From positions 2,418,001 through 2,482,000 of the forward strand of contig NZ_JAFCJI010000001.1 of the NCBI RefSeq assembly GCF_018131105.1: 64,000 nucleotides of DNA, written 5' to 3'. Below are positions 26,700 to 35,447 of the stretch, piece after piece; position 1 is the first letter of the stretch, and each line of letters begins with the position of its first letter. A model generated the notes under the pieces. The model was not told where the DNA came from. It did no database searches and saw only the letters and a program-made list of their open reading frames with translations. The stretch comes from Bradyrhizobium manausense. Its GTDB lineage: Bacteria > Pseudomonadota > Alphaproteobacteria > Rhizobiales > Xanthobacteraceae. A program made the translations under genes and the position numbers.

Positions 26700-27773
26700 A
26701 TGGAGAGCGCATCGGTGCCTGAAACGAACGACGCCAACCCTGAGATGGCCAGGCCCGATATCGGCAAGCCTGATATCGCCAGCCCTGATGCCGCGAAGCC
26801 TGATGTCGCCAAGCCTGATGCGAAGCCGGACGAGGCGCGCGCCGAGGGCGGGTTGGCGCGGGCCTACGACCGGATCAAGAGCGCGGAGCAAGACCTGGCG
26901 CGGCTGGACCGGCTGGTTTCCGGAATGGAACATGCCAGCGAGGCCCGGCCGGCCTCGCACGCAGAGCCTGGTGCCCCGACAGCCGTGACATCCGGAAACG
27001 AGGCGCCGCCGCCCGCTACCGAGGTTTTGAATGCCGGGGTTCGCGATCAGGGCGTGAAGGGACATCGGACCATGGTGCGCGTCCTGGTCGGCCTCGTGCT
27101 GGCGATCGGCGTTCTCGGTGGCGCCCTCGCTGCGCAATATCGCGATGAGGCCAAGTCAATCGGCAAGTCGTTCAGCAAGTCCATCATGGCGCGGTTGGCG
27201 CCGCCGGCCGCGAGCACACCCCAGCCGGCGTCCACGACGGAAAGTCGGGCGCAACCGCCGGCCGTGCTGCTGGCTGCTGCGGGCGAGCCGAGCCCACCGC
27301 CCGCGCCGGTCGTCAAGGAAGTCGCCAAGGACACGGAAAGCGCCCCAAAGCCTGGCGCCACGACGCCCGACCCGTCCTCGTCCGATCTCGCGCAATCGCT
27401 CAAGTCCATCACCAGCGAGCTTGCGAGCATCAACGGCAAGCTCGAGCAGTTGAAAAGCAGCAACGCGCAGGCCCTGCGTGAGCAGGCCGACACCATTCAA
27501 CAGCTCAAGGCGGCGCAGCAGAAGGATGCGGCGGACAATGCGCGCCTCGCCGCGCAGGTCCAGGCGCTGCAGACGCAACTGACGGCTTCACCGGCGTCTT
27601 CGGCATCCGCAGTCGCGAAGCCCGCTATGCGCAGTGTGAGCAACGATGCAGCGGCGCGGGCGCGACCGCACGTGCCGGACGCCCCACCGCCCCGGCGACC
27701 CCGACCGCCGCGAGAACGCTGGATGCCTCCGCCCTACATGGACGGCCCTTATTACGGCGATCCGGATTGGTGA
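26700..27773 (+). CDS. Membrane-anchored coiled-coil, proline-rich protein
   Basis: A protein of about 357 residues without a recognised domain. The N-terminus has five tandem short repeats of the type KPDIASPD/AKPDVAKPD (residues about 15-42). A single membrane helix follows (about 125-145, VRVLVGLVLAIGVLGGALAA). A Pro/Ala linker leads to a coiled coil (about 225-290, with LAQSLKSITSELASINGKLE) and a Pro/Arg-rich tail ending YYGDPDW. Its layout matches that of the gene at 46410. Starts at ATG 26700 or GTG 26715 are both possible; the latter has a better-placed GGAG. Function unknown, perhaps cell-envelope organisation. Confidence 0.7.
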   Translation: MESASVPETNDANPEMARPDIGKPDIASPDAAKPDVAKPDAKPDEARAEGGLARAYDRIKSAEQDLARLDRLVSGMEHASEARPASHAEPGAPTAVTSGNEAPPPATEVLNAGVRDQGVKGHRTMVRVLVGLVLAIGVLGGALAAQYRDEAKSIGKSFSKSIMARLAPPAASTPQPASTTESRAQPPAVLLAAAGEPSPPPAPVVKEVAKDTESAPKPGATTPDPSSSDLAQSLKSITSELASINGKLEQLKSSNAQALREQADTIQQLKAAQQKDAADNARLAAQVQALQTQLTASPASSASAVAKPAMRSVSNDAAARARPHVPDAPPPRRPRPPRERWMPPPYMDGPYYGDPDW

Positions 27774-27818
27774 GCCCGCCTGGCGCGCGGGGCTTGACCG
27801 TGGTTGGTGTGGTGGTGC

Positions 27819-27855
27819 CGTAGGATGGGTCAAGCGAAGCGAAACCCATCCTACG
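27819..27855. repeat. Palindromic repeat, CGTAGGATGGGT family (copy 2)
   Basis: CGTAGGATGGGT (27819-27830) and its perfect inverse ACCCATCCTACG (27844-27855) around a 13-base loop. It is the compact form of the repeat at 24507. It sits between two convergent genes and may end transcription of both. Confidence 0.85.
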
Positions 27856-27862
27856 CCGATCG

Positions 27863-28144
27863 CTACCACCAATACGGCCAGCGCCATCCCTCGTAACGCA
27901 CATAGGAGGGCACGAACGGCGGGCCGTTGAGATCGACGCGATCATCCTCGGGGCGATAGCGATAGCGCGGAACGACGTTGTAATCCCATGGCGTCGGCCT
28001 GAGCACGGGCGCCGTGACGATCAGTCTCTCCTGCGGCGCGCGAACGACGACGACCTTTCGCGTCCGCGCTTCGGCGCCTGACATTCCGATGCCGGCCAGC
28101 ACCAGGGCCGTTCCGAGTGCACAGGCGACAGTCTTGATTTTCAT
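27863..28144 (-). CDS. Small exported protein, unknown function
   Basis: A 93-residue protein with a signal peptide (MKIKTVACALGTALVLAGIG, cleavage near AEA). The rest is basic and aromatic: KVVVVRAPQERLIVTAPVLR, PRYRYRPEDD, and a tail VRYEGWRWPYWW. I recognise no domain. The ATG at 28144 has GGAGG seven bases before it, the best evidence that it is real. It is probably periplasmic. Confidence 0.7.
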   Translation of the reverse strand: MKIKTVACALGTALVLAGIGMSGAEARTRKVVVVRAPQERLIVTAPVLRPTPWDYNVVPRYRYRPEDDRVDLNGPPFVPSYVRYEGWRWPYWW

Positions 28145-28336
28145 GTGTTGGCCTCCATTCCGCAAAGAGTGCGCAAGGTCGCAATGCAAGGCAAGGAAAT
28201 TCGCCCGCATCGCGGCCCAATGACCGCTTCTTGAACGATGGTCCGCCGCGCGAGCCGGAGATCGGTCGCGATCGCATGGCCCTGAACTTTTTGGCCACTC
28301 GGCCGTTCTCTCTTCCAGTGGAGAACGGAGACGACG

Positions 28337-28549
28337 GTGTTTGATTTGAGGGCTTTGGTGATCGCGACAAGTTTGATCCTGGCGTCCATCGCGGTGGCCG
28401 CCGCCGAGGGCGCACAAGACCAGCCTGCGAGGCCCGCCGCCGCGACGGCCGATCATGCCGGCCAGGCCCATCCGATCCGCGTGATCCTTCCGGCGCCCTG
28501 GGAGCCCGCCCCGGCTTCATCCCGCGCACAGACCATGGTGCAGAAATAG
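28337..28549 (+). CDS. Small exported protein, unknown function
   Basis: A 70-residue frame from GTG at 28337, with GGAG seven bases upstream. It has a signal-like N-terminus (LRALVIATSLILASIAVAAA) and a Pro/Ala-rich remainder with no cysteines. No family is recognised. The signal sequence and RBS support it; its small size keeps confidence moderate. Confidence 0.5.
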   Translation: MFDLRALVIATSLILASIAVAAAEGAQDQPARPAAATADHAGQAHPIRVILPAPWEPAPASSRAQTMVQK

Positions 28550-28574
28550 GCTTTGGCCGCGCGCGGGACGCCAT

Positions 28575-28901
28575 TCACGCGTCACGCTCGTCGTTCAGCA
28601 GCGCGAGCGCGCGCGGCACCTGATCGCTCTCGGCGACCAGCACATATTCCTGCCGCGTCAGACTCGTGCCGCTCGCAACCACGATCGATTTTTTCGGGCA
28701 CAGGCCGAAGCATGCGGTCATCACCAGCTTTGCCGGCTTGGTGCCGTCGCGCTTGTGCGCCTTCAGTTCCGATTTCAGCGCACGCCTGACAGCGCGGCCC
28801 TCGTCGCTGCGCTTGAGACACTTGCGGCACACCAGCACGGGCGCCGCACGGCGCGGGCGCACGACCATGGGAGCAGCGGATTTCGAAGGCTTTTCGGGCA
28901 T
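28575..28901 (-). CDS. (2Fe-2S) ferredoxin-like metal-binding protein
   Basis: A 108-residue protein with a thioredoxin-like ferredoxin pattern: VLVCRKCLKRSDEG, then MTACFGLCPKKSI about 35 residues later, giving a CxxC...CxxxC arrangement like that of small thioredoxin-fold [2Fe-2S] proteins. Its C-terminus has the usual helix after YVLVAESDQVPRAL. The role could be electron transfer or metal handling. The start at 28901 is preferred; an ATG at 28931 would add ten basic residues. It is divergent from the PhzF gene. Confidence 0.7.
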   Translation of the reverse strand: MPEKPSKSAAPMVVRPRRAAPVLVCRKCLKRSDEGRAVRRALKSELKAHKRDGTKPAKLVMTACFGLCPKKSIVVASGTSLTRQEYVLVAESDQVPRALALLNDERDA

Positions 28902-28999
28902 TGCACACCTATGTCGGGGGACTTTTCCCATATAGGTATGGAACCGCGGTCTCGCCGCCCGGCCAACTTTGCGAAGCCCTCGTCACGCCAGGATCACCC

Positions 29000-29836
29000 A
29001 TGACAGTCCTCCGCATCGCAGCCTTCTCCGACGGCAACACCGGCGGCAATCCCGCCGGGGTCTGGATCGGCGATGCCCTTCCCGATGCCGCGACGATGCA
29101 GGCGATCGCGGCTGAGGTCGGCTTCTCCGAGACCGCCTTTGCCGCGCCCGCAGGCGGGGCCTGGCGCGTGCGCTATTTTTCGCCGGCGATGGAGGTGCCG
29201 TTCTGCGGCCACGCCACCATTGCGCTCGGCGCTGCGCTCGCGCACCGCTTCGGCGATCGCAGTTTTGAGCTGCATCTGAATGCGTCCGTCATTTCCGTCT
29301 CCGGGCGGCGCGACGGCAACACCATCGCCGCCGCGCTGCAGTCGCCGCCGACGCGCAGCGCGCCGCTCGATGGTCGCTTGCGCGATGCGCTGCTCGACCT
29401 GTTCGGCTACACAAGTTCCGATCTCGATCCAAAGCTGCCGCCGGCGAAAATTCATGGCGGCGCCGATCATGGCCTGCTGGCGTTGACGTCGCGCGCGGCG
29501 CTCGCGCGCATGGCCTACGATTTCGAGCGCGGCCGCGCCTTGATGGCGCGCGAAGGCCTCGTCACCATCGCGCTGGTGGCAGCGGAGACGCCGCGGCTGT
29601 TTCATGTGCGCAATGCCTTTGCCGCCGGCGGCGTGGTCGAGGATCCCGCCACGGGCGCGGCGGCCGCAGCATTCGCAGGCTATTTGCGCGACATCGGCTG
29701 GCCGCATGGCGGCGCCATCGACATCGTCCAGGGCGAGGACATGGGCGCACGCTCGCTGATCCGTGCCGAGATCGGCGCGGCCAAAGGCAGCTCGATCCGG
29801 GTGTCCGGGACGGCGCGCTTCATGGACGGGGCGTGA
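29000..29836 (+). CDS. PhzF-family isomerase/epimerase
   Basis: A 278-residue protein of the diaminopimelate-epimerase-like fold. The N-terminal pattern IAAFSDGNTGGNPAGVWI, catalytic Glu44 in GFSETAF, PFCGHATIA and the second-half EDPATGAAAAAFAGYL are PhzF hallmarks. PhzF itself isomerises dihydro-hydroxyanthranilate in phenazine synthesis; most homologues have unknown substrates, and no phenazine genes are near. The ATG at 29000 begins the conserved strand. Confidence 0.87.
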   Translation: MTVLRIAAFSDGNTGGNPAGVWIGDALPDAATMQAIAAEVGFSETAFAAPAGGAWRVRYFSPAMEVPFCGHATIALGAALAHRFGDRSFELHLNASVISVSGRRDGNTIAAALQSPPTRSAPLDGRLRDALLDLFGYTSSDLDPKLPPAKIHGGADHGLLALTSRAALARMAYDFERGRALMAREGLVTIALVAAETPRLFHVRNAFAAGGVVEDPATGAAAAAFAGYLRDIGWPHGGAIDIVQGEDMGARSLIRAEIGAAKGSSIRVSGTARFMDGA

Positions 29837-29953
29837 GCATCGTACCTGACCACTGTGACATCATGCGCCTGTTTTGCCCGACGGGTCAACAAATATTCGG
29901 GATCGCCGAAATTTTGAATTCCGCAGGCGCTTCTACTGTGCATGGGGTTGTTT

Positions 29954-30361
29954 TCACGTATTTGAGTCCAGCAGCGCGTCATATCCTTTCGCGCTGAACG
30001 CCAGCAGGCAGAAGCCGTGGCCGAACGGATCGGCCAGCATCGCGATCCGTCCATAGGGCGCATCGCGCGCCGGCGCCTCCAGCACCGCGCCGGCGGCGAG
30101 CGCGCGCGTGACGGCGGCATCGACATCGTCGACCACGACATCCAGATGCACCGGCGTCCAGTGCCTGACATAGCGGCGGCTGTCCTGGCCGGCGCCCACG
30201 GTGCCGGCCTGCTTGGTCAGCAGATAGACCGGCGCCGGCCAGCCCAGCAGCTCGACGACATCACGGCCGAAGCGGCGACCGACCGTGAGGGCGAACGCGG
30301 CGGTGTAGAACGCGGTGGCGGCCTCGACATCGGGGACGTCGATGTTGATCAGGAGGGTCAT
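29954..30361 (-). CDS. VOC-family (glyoxalase/bleomycin-resistance fold) protein
   Basis: A 135-residue vicinal-oxygen-chelate protein. Two beta-alpha-beta repeats are seen: INIDVPDVEAATAFYTAAF and WTPVHLDVVVDDVDAAVTRA, with the C-terminal DPFGHGFCLLAF. Metal-binding candidates are His near HLDV and Glu in VVELLG. The substrate is unknown; the family includes glyoxalases, dioxygenases and resistance proteins. The ATG at 30361 has AGGAGGG just in front. Confidence 0.82.
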   Translation of the reverse strand: MTLLINIDVPDVEAATAFYTAAFALTVGRRFGRDVVELLGWPAPVYLLTKQAGTVGAGQDSRRYVRHWTPVHLDVVVDDVDAAVTRALAAGAVLEAPARDAPYGRIAMLADPFGHGFCLLAFSAKGYDALLDSNT

Positions 30362-30578
30362 GGCGTCATCGGCTCCCTGGTCGCGCTCGGCCTCATCTAC
30401 CACCTCGCCAGCGTCGCCGTCGCGATGTCCGGAGCGGCGGATCGTAGCACTGGCCGCGCCCTGCTCCCGCCACCGTTCTCGGCCGCGGGATTTGGTGCTA
30501 GGCTGTCGCGGAGCGGCCGTCCACCTCGCGTCACAACGGCGTGCGAGGCTCAAGGCTCGGCTGATGGAGGAGCGCGTG

Positions 30579-30848
30579 ATGAGGCACCTTCCGCGATATC
30601 TGCTGGCCCTTGCGGCGCCGGCGCTTCTGCTCGGCGCGGTGTCGGCCGCCAACGCCGATATCATCTGCGGTCCCGGCTGCCATCCCACCATCATGGGCGC
30701 CTGCGTGGTCGACGGCTGGGGCACCGGCGCGCGTATCCGCAATGAATGCCCGGCGACGACCCGTCCACGCCCGCCCTGCGGCGGCCCGGACTATGTCTGG
30801 AGCCAGCGCAAGCAAGCCTGCTTCCCGCGGGTGAAGGACTGGATCTGA
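30579..30848 (+). CDS. Small exported GCG-type cysteine-rich protein
   Basis: An 89-residue protein with a signal peptide (MRHLPRYLLALAAPALLLGA) followed by a short Cys-rich domain: IICGPGCHPTIMGACVVDGW and RPPCGGPDYVW, ending in KQACFPRVKDW. The GCG core and Cys spacing match a small secreted family common in Bradyrhizobium. The ATG at 30579 has GGAGG eight bases before. Function unknown. Confidence 0.7.
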   Translation: MRHLPRYLLALAAPALLLGAVSAANADIICGPGCHPTIMGACVVDGWGTGARIRNECPATTRPRPPCGGPDYVWSQRKQACFPRVKDWI

Positions 30849-30880
30849 CGCAGCGCTGAGGGCGACTGCGAGCGCTGTCG

Positions 30881-31801
30881 CTAGCGCTGCCTCTGCGCCA
30901 GGTAAAATCCGCACAGCACCGTCACGAGGCCTGCCGCCTGCAACGACGTCGGCGGCTCGCCGAGCAGCAGCCATCCGGTCAGCAGCGTCAGCGCCGGCAC
31001 GCAGGCCGGAAACACCGCCGCGCGCGCGACGCCGAGGCGCTGCACCGAGACCGCGAACAGATAGAGCGCGGCGGGGCCTGCGAGCACGCCCTGCGCCAGC
31101 GCCTGGATCGCGTTCTCGGTGAGGCCGATCGCCGCGATGTGGGCGAGACCGACCGTCGCGACGTAGATCGGCAGCAGCAGCAGCGACAGCACGTTGATGA
31201 CGAGCGCAGCCGACACCGCCGAGACCCGCCAGTGGCGCAGCAGCGCACCGAAGCCCGCGAACATCAGGCCGGTCAGCACGAAGATCAGATCGCCCTGCAC
31301 GCCGTCGATGCCGATATGGCCGATCGATTCCGCGCCGATCACGCCGAGGCCGCCGACGATGACGATCGCGCCCGCGAGTCGCGAGGCGGAGACCTTCTCT
31401 TTCAGGAACAGTGCGGCCAGCAACAGCCCGCCGAGCGTCGCACAGGACGGCTGGATCACGCTGCCATGGGCGAGCGGCACGAACAGGAACCCGGTGTAGG
31501 AGATCAGCGACATCACAGGTCCGCCGAGCACCATCAGCGCAAGGCCCCTCGCCCAGCCGATGCCGCACAGATCGGAGATGCCGGCGCGGAACACCAGCGG
31601 CAGGAAGGCGATGCCCGACCAGACGTAGCGATGCACCAGCAGATCGACCGGCGTGAAGCCGACCTTCAGGCCATGCCGCGTGCCGGCAAAGCCGAGCGCC
31701 CAGAACAGCGCAGCCGACAGCCCGCAGACGACGCCGAGCAGCGCCTGCGTATTGTCGTTCCTGTGAGTGAGAGCGTCAGCGCCGCTCGTCCGCTGATCCA
31801 T
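30881..31801 (-). CDS. EamA-family (drug/metabolite transporter) permease
   Basis: A 306-residue membrane protein with ten predicted helices in two EamA halves. The first half ends with GLLLAALFLKEKVSASRLAGA, the second with TGWLLLGEPPTSLQAAG. It differs from the EamA protein at 17315 and is not a recent duplicate. A polar N-terminal tail of about 20 residues precedes helix 1. The substrate is unknown, probably a small metabolite exported. Confidence 0.84.
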   Translation of the reverse strand: MDQRTSGADALTHRNDNTQALLGVVCGLSAALFWALGFAGTRHGLKVGFTPVDLLVHRYVWSGIAFLPLVFRAGISDLCGIGWARGLALMVLGGPVMSLISYTGFLFVPLAHGSVIQPSCATLGGLLLAALFLKEKVSASRLAGAIVIVGGLGVIGAESIGHIGIDGVQGDLIFVLTGLMFAGFGALLRHWRVSAVSAALVINVLSLLLLPIYVATVGLAHIAAIGLTENAIQALAQGVLAGPAALYLFAVSVQRLGVARAAVFPACVPALTLLTGWLLLGEPPTSLQAAGLVTVLCGFYLAQRQR

Positions 31802-31886
31802 CAGCCAGCCTTATGTCGGCGTGCAGATCGGCTCAACCCACGCTGCTGCAGGGCTGGCACGCAGCTGACAACGCGGGGTCCGCGCA

Positions 31887-32303
31887 TCACACTTCCTCGC
31901 CGAACACCATGCGCCATCCCTTGCGCGTATCCATATATTCCCGCACCTCGCGGATGCGATCGCCGGCCAGCGTGAACACGAAGCAATAGTCGTTCTCATA
32001 AGGCTTGCCGCTCGGAAGCGTGGCGCGCATCCGCTCTTCCACGATCACGGTGTCGCCGTCGGCATGGATCCCGCGAAAGGCGATATCGATCCCGGAAAAC
32101 ATCTTGTGCATTTCCTGCGCGATGAAGCGCGCGATCTGCTTTCCCCCGACCATGTGGTCGGTGTGATCGAGCGCGACCGCCGTGGCATTGCCTTTCGGCG
32201 CGATCCACTCGGCATCGTCAGTGAACAGCGCCGCGATGCGATCCGCATCGCGCGACGAGAAGGTTTTCCAGGCGTTGATTACGATGTCCTTCGGACCGGT
32301 CAC
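31887..32303 (-). CDS. NTF2-like (SnoaL-type) protein
   Basis: A 138-residue protein of the NTF2-like cone fold: AWKTFSSRDADRIAALFTDD, then AEWIAPKG, HMVGGKQIARFIAQEM, VEERMRATLPSG and IREVREYMDTRKGW. The family covers ketosteroid isomerases, polyketide cyclases and many proteins of unknown role. The GTG at 32303 has GGGAG close by and begins the conserved domain; longer starts overlap the divergent promoter region. Confidence 0.78.
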   Translation of the reverse strand: MTGPKDIVINAWKTFSSRDADRIAALFTDDAEWIAPKGNATAVALDHTDHMVGGKQIARFIAQEMHKMFSGIDIAFRGIHADGDTVIVEERMRATLPSGKPYENDYCFVFTLAGDRIREVREYMDTRKGWRMVFGEEV

Positions 32304-32434
32304 GATGCGCTCCCTCGACTTGCGTTGCTGTGAGGGCCGCGTTCTAGGCCGCGATGCGCGCTGCGGCTCGCCACAATCGGACTCGGTCATCCCGCGGCTC
32401 TTCCGTCCGCGCCGGCATGCGCTATCATCCGTCC

Positions 32435-33022
32435 ATGCTGAGCTTCGAGACCTGCAATGCCGCGCGGCTGCGCCGCGATCCCCGCTATGATGGCCGCTTC
32501 TTTACCGCCGTGAAAACGACGGGGATCTATTGCCGTCCGGTCTGCCCGGCCAAGCATCCGCTGACGCGCAACGTCGCCTATTACGCCACCGCAGCCGCGG
32601 CCGAGGCGGCCGGATTTCGGCCGTGCCTGCGTTGCCGGCCCGAGACCGCGCCGTTCTGCCCGGCCTGGAACGGCACCCGCTCGACCGTTGCCCGCGCCGT
32701 GAAGCTCATCAATGCGGGTGCGCTCGACGAGGATACGGTGGTGACGCTCGCAGCGCGGCTCGGCATCTCATCGCGTCATCTGGCGCGGCTGTTCGAGCGC
32801 CATGTCGGCGCGACACCACAACAGCTTGCCAAGACGCTTCGTGTCCAGCGCGCCAAGCGCCTGCTCGATGCCGGCGAACACACCATGACCGACATCGCGT
32901 TCCAGTCGGGCTTCGGCAGCCTGCGCCGCTTCAACGCCGCCTTCGCCGAGCTCTATGGCCGTTCGCCATCGAGCCTGCGGGCAGTCCGGCGCGTGTCGTC
33001 GCTCAGAAGACGCGGGGGCTGA
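32435..33022 (+). CDS. Ada-type zinc domain plus AraC HTH, stand-alone regulator
   Basis: A 195-residue protein joining an Ada N-terminal methyl-phosphotriester-accepting domain (Cys33, Cys37, Cys64 and Cys67 in YCRPVCPAK and CLRCRPE) to an AraC HTH (LAARLGISSRHLARLFERH, FQSGFGSLRRFNAAF). In Ada and Ada-AlkA proteins, methylation of one Cys turns on DNA-binding. Here the methyltransferase or glycosylase domain is missing, as in Bacillus AdaA. Targets would be alkylation-repair genes, but none lies nearby. The ATG at 32435 starts the family's usual N-terminus; 32417 is possible. Confidence 0.83.
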   Translation: MLSFETCNAARLRRDPRYDGRFFTAVKTTGIYCRPVCPAKHPLTRNVAYYATAAAAEAAGFRPCLRCRPETAPFCPAWNGTRSTVARAVKLINAGALDEDTVVTLAARLGISSRHLARLFERHVGATPQQLAKTLRVQRAKRLLDAGEHTMTDIAFQSGFGSLRRFNAAFAELYGRSPSSLRAVRRVSSLRRRGG

Positions 33023-33040
33023 TACACGCACCGACCGCGC

Positions 33041-33069
33041 AAAAAAATGGCCGGGACAAGCCCGGCCAT
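33041..33069 (-). terminator. Rho-independent terminator (minus strand)
   Basis: Read on the minus strand, ATGGCCGGG and CCCGGCCAT form a nine-base stem around CTTGT, followed by seven T. It ends the small exported gene at 33121-33369 and may also stop the Ada-AraC transcript. Confidence 0.85.
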
Positions 33070-33120
33070 GATGTCGTGAACAGCCTGGCACGGAGCCACC
33101 GGCGTCGTTCGACGTCCGTC

Positions 33121-33369
33121 TTAACGGGCGGAGCCCACGGTCGCAGTCTTCACCTTGCGCGGCGTCAGCACGCTGGCCTGGAGCGCGGTCACACTGGTGG
33201 CGGGCGCATCGATCTGCTGCTCGACATGGGCGGCGCCCAGCACGCGGATCTGCATGGGCGACGCCGGAATGCCGTTGGCCTCATAGGCCGGCAGCTCGGC
33301 GGCGAAGGTGGCAGTCGAGCCCGCAAAAGCGAGGACGGCGGCTGCGATCGACAAAGTCTTCTTGTTCAT
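33121..33369 (-). CDS. Small exported protein, unknown function
   Basis: An 82-residue protein with a clear signal peptide (MNKKTLSIAAAVLAFAGSTA, cleavage after TFA). The mature part is only about 60 residues, with ELPAYEANGIPASPMQI and a Thr/Ala-rich tail. It resembles short rhizobial periplasmic proteins without known function. GGAG eight bases upstream and a strong terminator downstream support a real, singly transcribed gene. Confidence 0.72.
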   Translation of the reverse strand: MNKKTLSIAAAVLAFAGSTATFAAELPAYEANGIPASPMQIRVLGAAHVEQQIDAPATSVTALQASVLTPRKVKTATVGSAR

Positions 33370-33565
33370 GGTGATGCTCCAAAGAGTAGTTCGGAGCCCA
33401 TGTAAGCCTGATTTGTTGCAATGCGACATGCGCTGCTGCAACGCAATATCGCGCGCCTTGCATGGCGATTGTTGGAGCTCCCTGTCCCCGACGAAGCCCG
33501 CACCGGCGGTCGCCGCCTGCGCGGAGAACCGCTGGTTCACTCACGATGACGGGACGGTGGCTGCT

Positions 33566-33742
33566 TTACTTCAACGCAGTCGCCAGCGATTGCAGCTTCG
33601 CGACAAGGTTGGTGCCGAGGGCATAGATGACTTCGATGATCGCGAGCGCGATTCCCGCCGCGATCAGGCCATATTCGATCGCGGTGGCTCCGGATTCATC
33701 GGCCGCAAATTCAATCAACAGGCATTTCAATTTCACAAGCAT
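33566..33742 (-). CDS. Flp-family type IVb pilin
   Basis: A 58-residue pilin precursor. A short leader (MLVKLKCLLIEFAADESG) is followed by the Flp motif GATAIEYGLIAAGIALAII, with prepilin peptidase (CpaA/TadV type) expected to cleave after the Gly before ATAIEY. The hydrophobic helix then ends in NLVAKLQSLATALK. Flp pili mediate tight surface adhesion. No tad/cpa genes are near, so it depends on machinery elsewhere. GGAAGG precedes the ATG at 33742. Confidence 0.9.
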   Translation of the reverse strand: MLVKLKCLLIEFAADESGATAIEYGLIAAGIALAIIEVIYALGTNLVAKLQSLATALK

Positions 33743-34023
33743 GTCCTTCCCAGAATCTACCGGACGTTGCCGGTACGGAAGTAATGCATCACCGCAATCC
33801 AAGATTGAGTAAATCCGACTCGTTCAATTTTATGAGCAAATAGGACCGATTCTGCCCGATGTTCCCGTTCGAGAACCGCAGTTGCATTCCGGCAACACCC
33901 TCCCGAAAAGCCGATCTTGGGAGATTTGTGCCATTGCACCGCCACATCGTCCTCCGAACAATTGACGCGCCGCGTGCTTGGCTGTGCAATCTGGTTCGTT
34001 GACGAACCTTGGAGGCAGGGATC

Positions 34024-35439
34024 ATGAATGATCGGCGGTCTCTTCTTGTGGCGGTCTCGTGCCCCTCGGCCGTGATGGCCGGCTGGCTGGCGCTCTCCCT
34101 CTCCGCCTATGCCCCTGCTTTGATCGAGAACAGCGGCGCCAACGCTGCTGCCGTCTCCCGCGCCAAAGATCTTACCCGCCTCGAGCTTGCCGACATCCCG
34201 CGCGCCGCGACGATTGATGATGGCATCGCCTTGACCGCCGATATTGCAGCCGCGACGCCGAGCGTGGCGATCATCGAAACCTCGCCGCCCGAAGCACCCG
34301 CTCCCACTGTCCAGATCGCCTCGGCCGATCCGACCGACATCGTGCCCGCGGCCGCACCCGCTCCGCAAATCGCGCCTGAACCAGCGCCTGTTGCGCGCGA
34401 GGCCGCTGAATCCGCGCCCGTCGAAAGCGAAGCCAAGGCTGATGAGATCAAGGCTGATGAGACCAAGTCTGCTGAGGCCAAGTCTGATGAGGCAAAGGCT
34501 GACATCAAGACTGAGCCCGCAGCCGAGTCTGAGCCAACGCAGGCGCCCACCATCAGGCTTGCCTCCGCCGATCCCGGCGATTTCGTGCCGTCGGAGACGC
34601 TGTCGCCCGCCGCGATCGCGAGCGGGCCTGTGGCCGAGAGCAAGGCCTCGCCGCCCGCCGACACCGTGGCCGTGCTCGACGAATGCTTCGCGATGGACGC
34701 CTGCATCGACCGCTATCTCTGGGCGCTCTATCAGCGCACGCCGAAGGAAGACTCGATCAAGGTCGAGGACCGCCGTGCCGTCACCGTCAAGCGCAAGGGC
34801 AAGAAGGTCACGGTGATGCGCAGCTTTACGAAGCTCGTCGATGAGGATTTTGCCTGGAAGGATCCGAAGGCGGCCGAGCACGCCAACATGCCGCTGATGG
34901 ACTACGTCATCGGCGGGATGGACAAGAGCTTCAAGCGGAAGCTGTTTCGCATGCTCCTCGCTGCGGAAGCCGCTGGTCTGTCACCGGGAATCACCAGCGC
35001 GTTCCGCGACGACTACCGCCAGGAGATTGCGAGCGGCCTGAAGGCAGCCTCCAACCGCTCCTATCACGGCGGCAGCCTTCGCGGCGGTTATGGTCACGGC
35101 ATGGCGGCCGACATCGTCAGCACCCAGGGTAACAATCGCGCACAACGCTGGGCCTCGACGGAAGTGCTGTGGAAATGGGTCGATGCCAATGGCAAGGCGC
35201 TCGGCATCGGCCGGCCCTATCTCGGCCGCGATCCGCCGCACGTCGGCCCGGTCGACGGCGCGGAATACATTTCGAAGCGCGGCGTCGCCACCGACCGCAA
35301 GGAAGCCGCCAACGCCAAATCGAAGAAGGCGCGCGCGGTTGCCAGCGCCAAGCGACCGAAGGCCCAGGCCGCGCGTGAGCAGAAGAGCCCGGCAAAGCCG
35401 CAAAAGTCTGCACAGTCAGCCACGAAGCGAACGACCTGA
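34024..35439 (+). CDS. Secreted/membrane-anchored M15-type (VanY-like) peptidase with long linker
   Basis: A 471-residue protein. An N-terminal membrane helix (about 8-30) leads to a roughly 180-residue Ala/Pro/Glu linker with the twice-repeated motif ASADPTDIVP/ASADPGDFVP and an acidic-basic stretch of KADE/KSAE/KSDE units. The C-terminal domain (about 215-425) shows M15-like zinc ligands His358 and Asp363 in GHGMAAD and His406 in DPPHVGP, preceded by ITSAFRDDYRQ. It probably trims peptidoglycan peptides in the periplasm. The tail is Lys/Ala-rich. GGAGG precedes the ATG at 34024. Confidence 0.78.
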   Translation: MNDRRSLLVAVSCPSAVMAGWLALSLSAYAPALIENSGANAAAVSRAKDLTRLELADIPRAATIDDGIALTADIAAATPSVAIIETSPPEAPAPTVQIASADPTDIVPAAAPAPQIAPEPAPVAREAAESAPVESEAKADEIKADETKSAEAKSDEAKADIKTEPAAESEPTQAPTIRLASADPGDFVPSETLSPAAIASGPVAESKASPPADTVAVLDECFAMDACIDRYLWALYQRTPKEDSIKVEDRRAVTVKRKGKKVTVMRSFTKLVDEDFAWKDPKAAEHANMPLMDYVIGGMDKSFKRKLFRMLLAAEAAGLSPGITSAFRDDYRQEIASGLKAASNRSYHGGSLRGGYGHGMAADIVSTQGNNRAQRWASTEVLWKWVDANGKALGIGRPYLGRDPPHVGPVDGAEYISKRGVATDRKEAANAKSKKARAVASAKRPKAQAAREQKSPAKPQKSAQSATKRTT

Positions 35440-35447
35440 TTCAGGTC

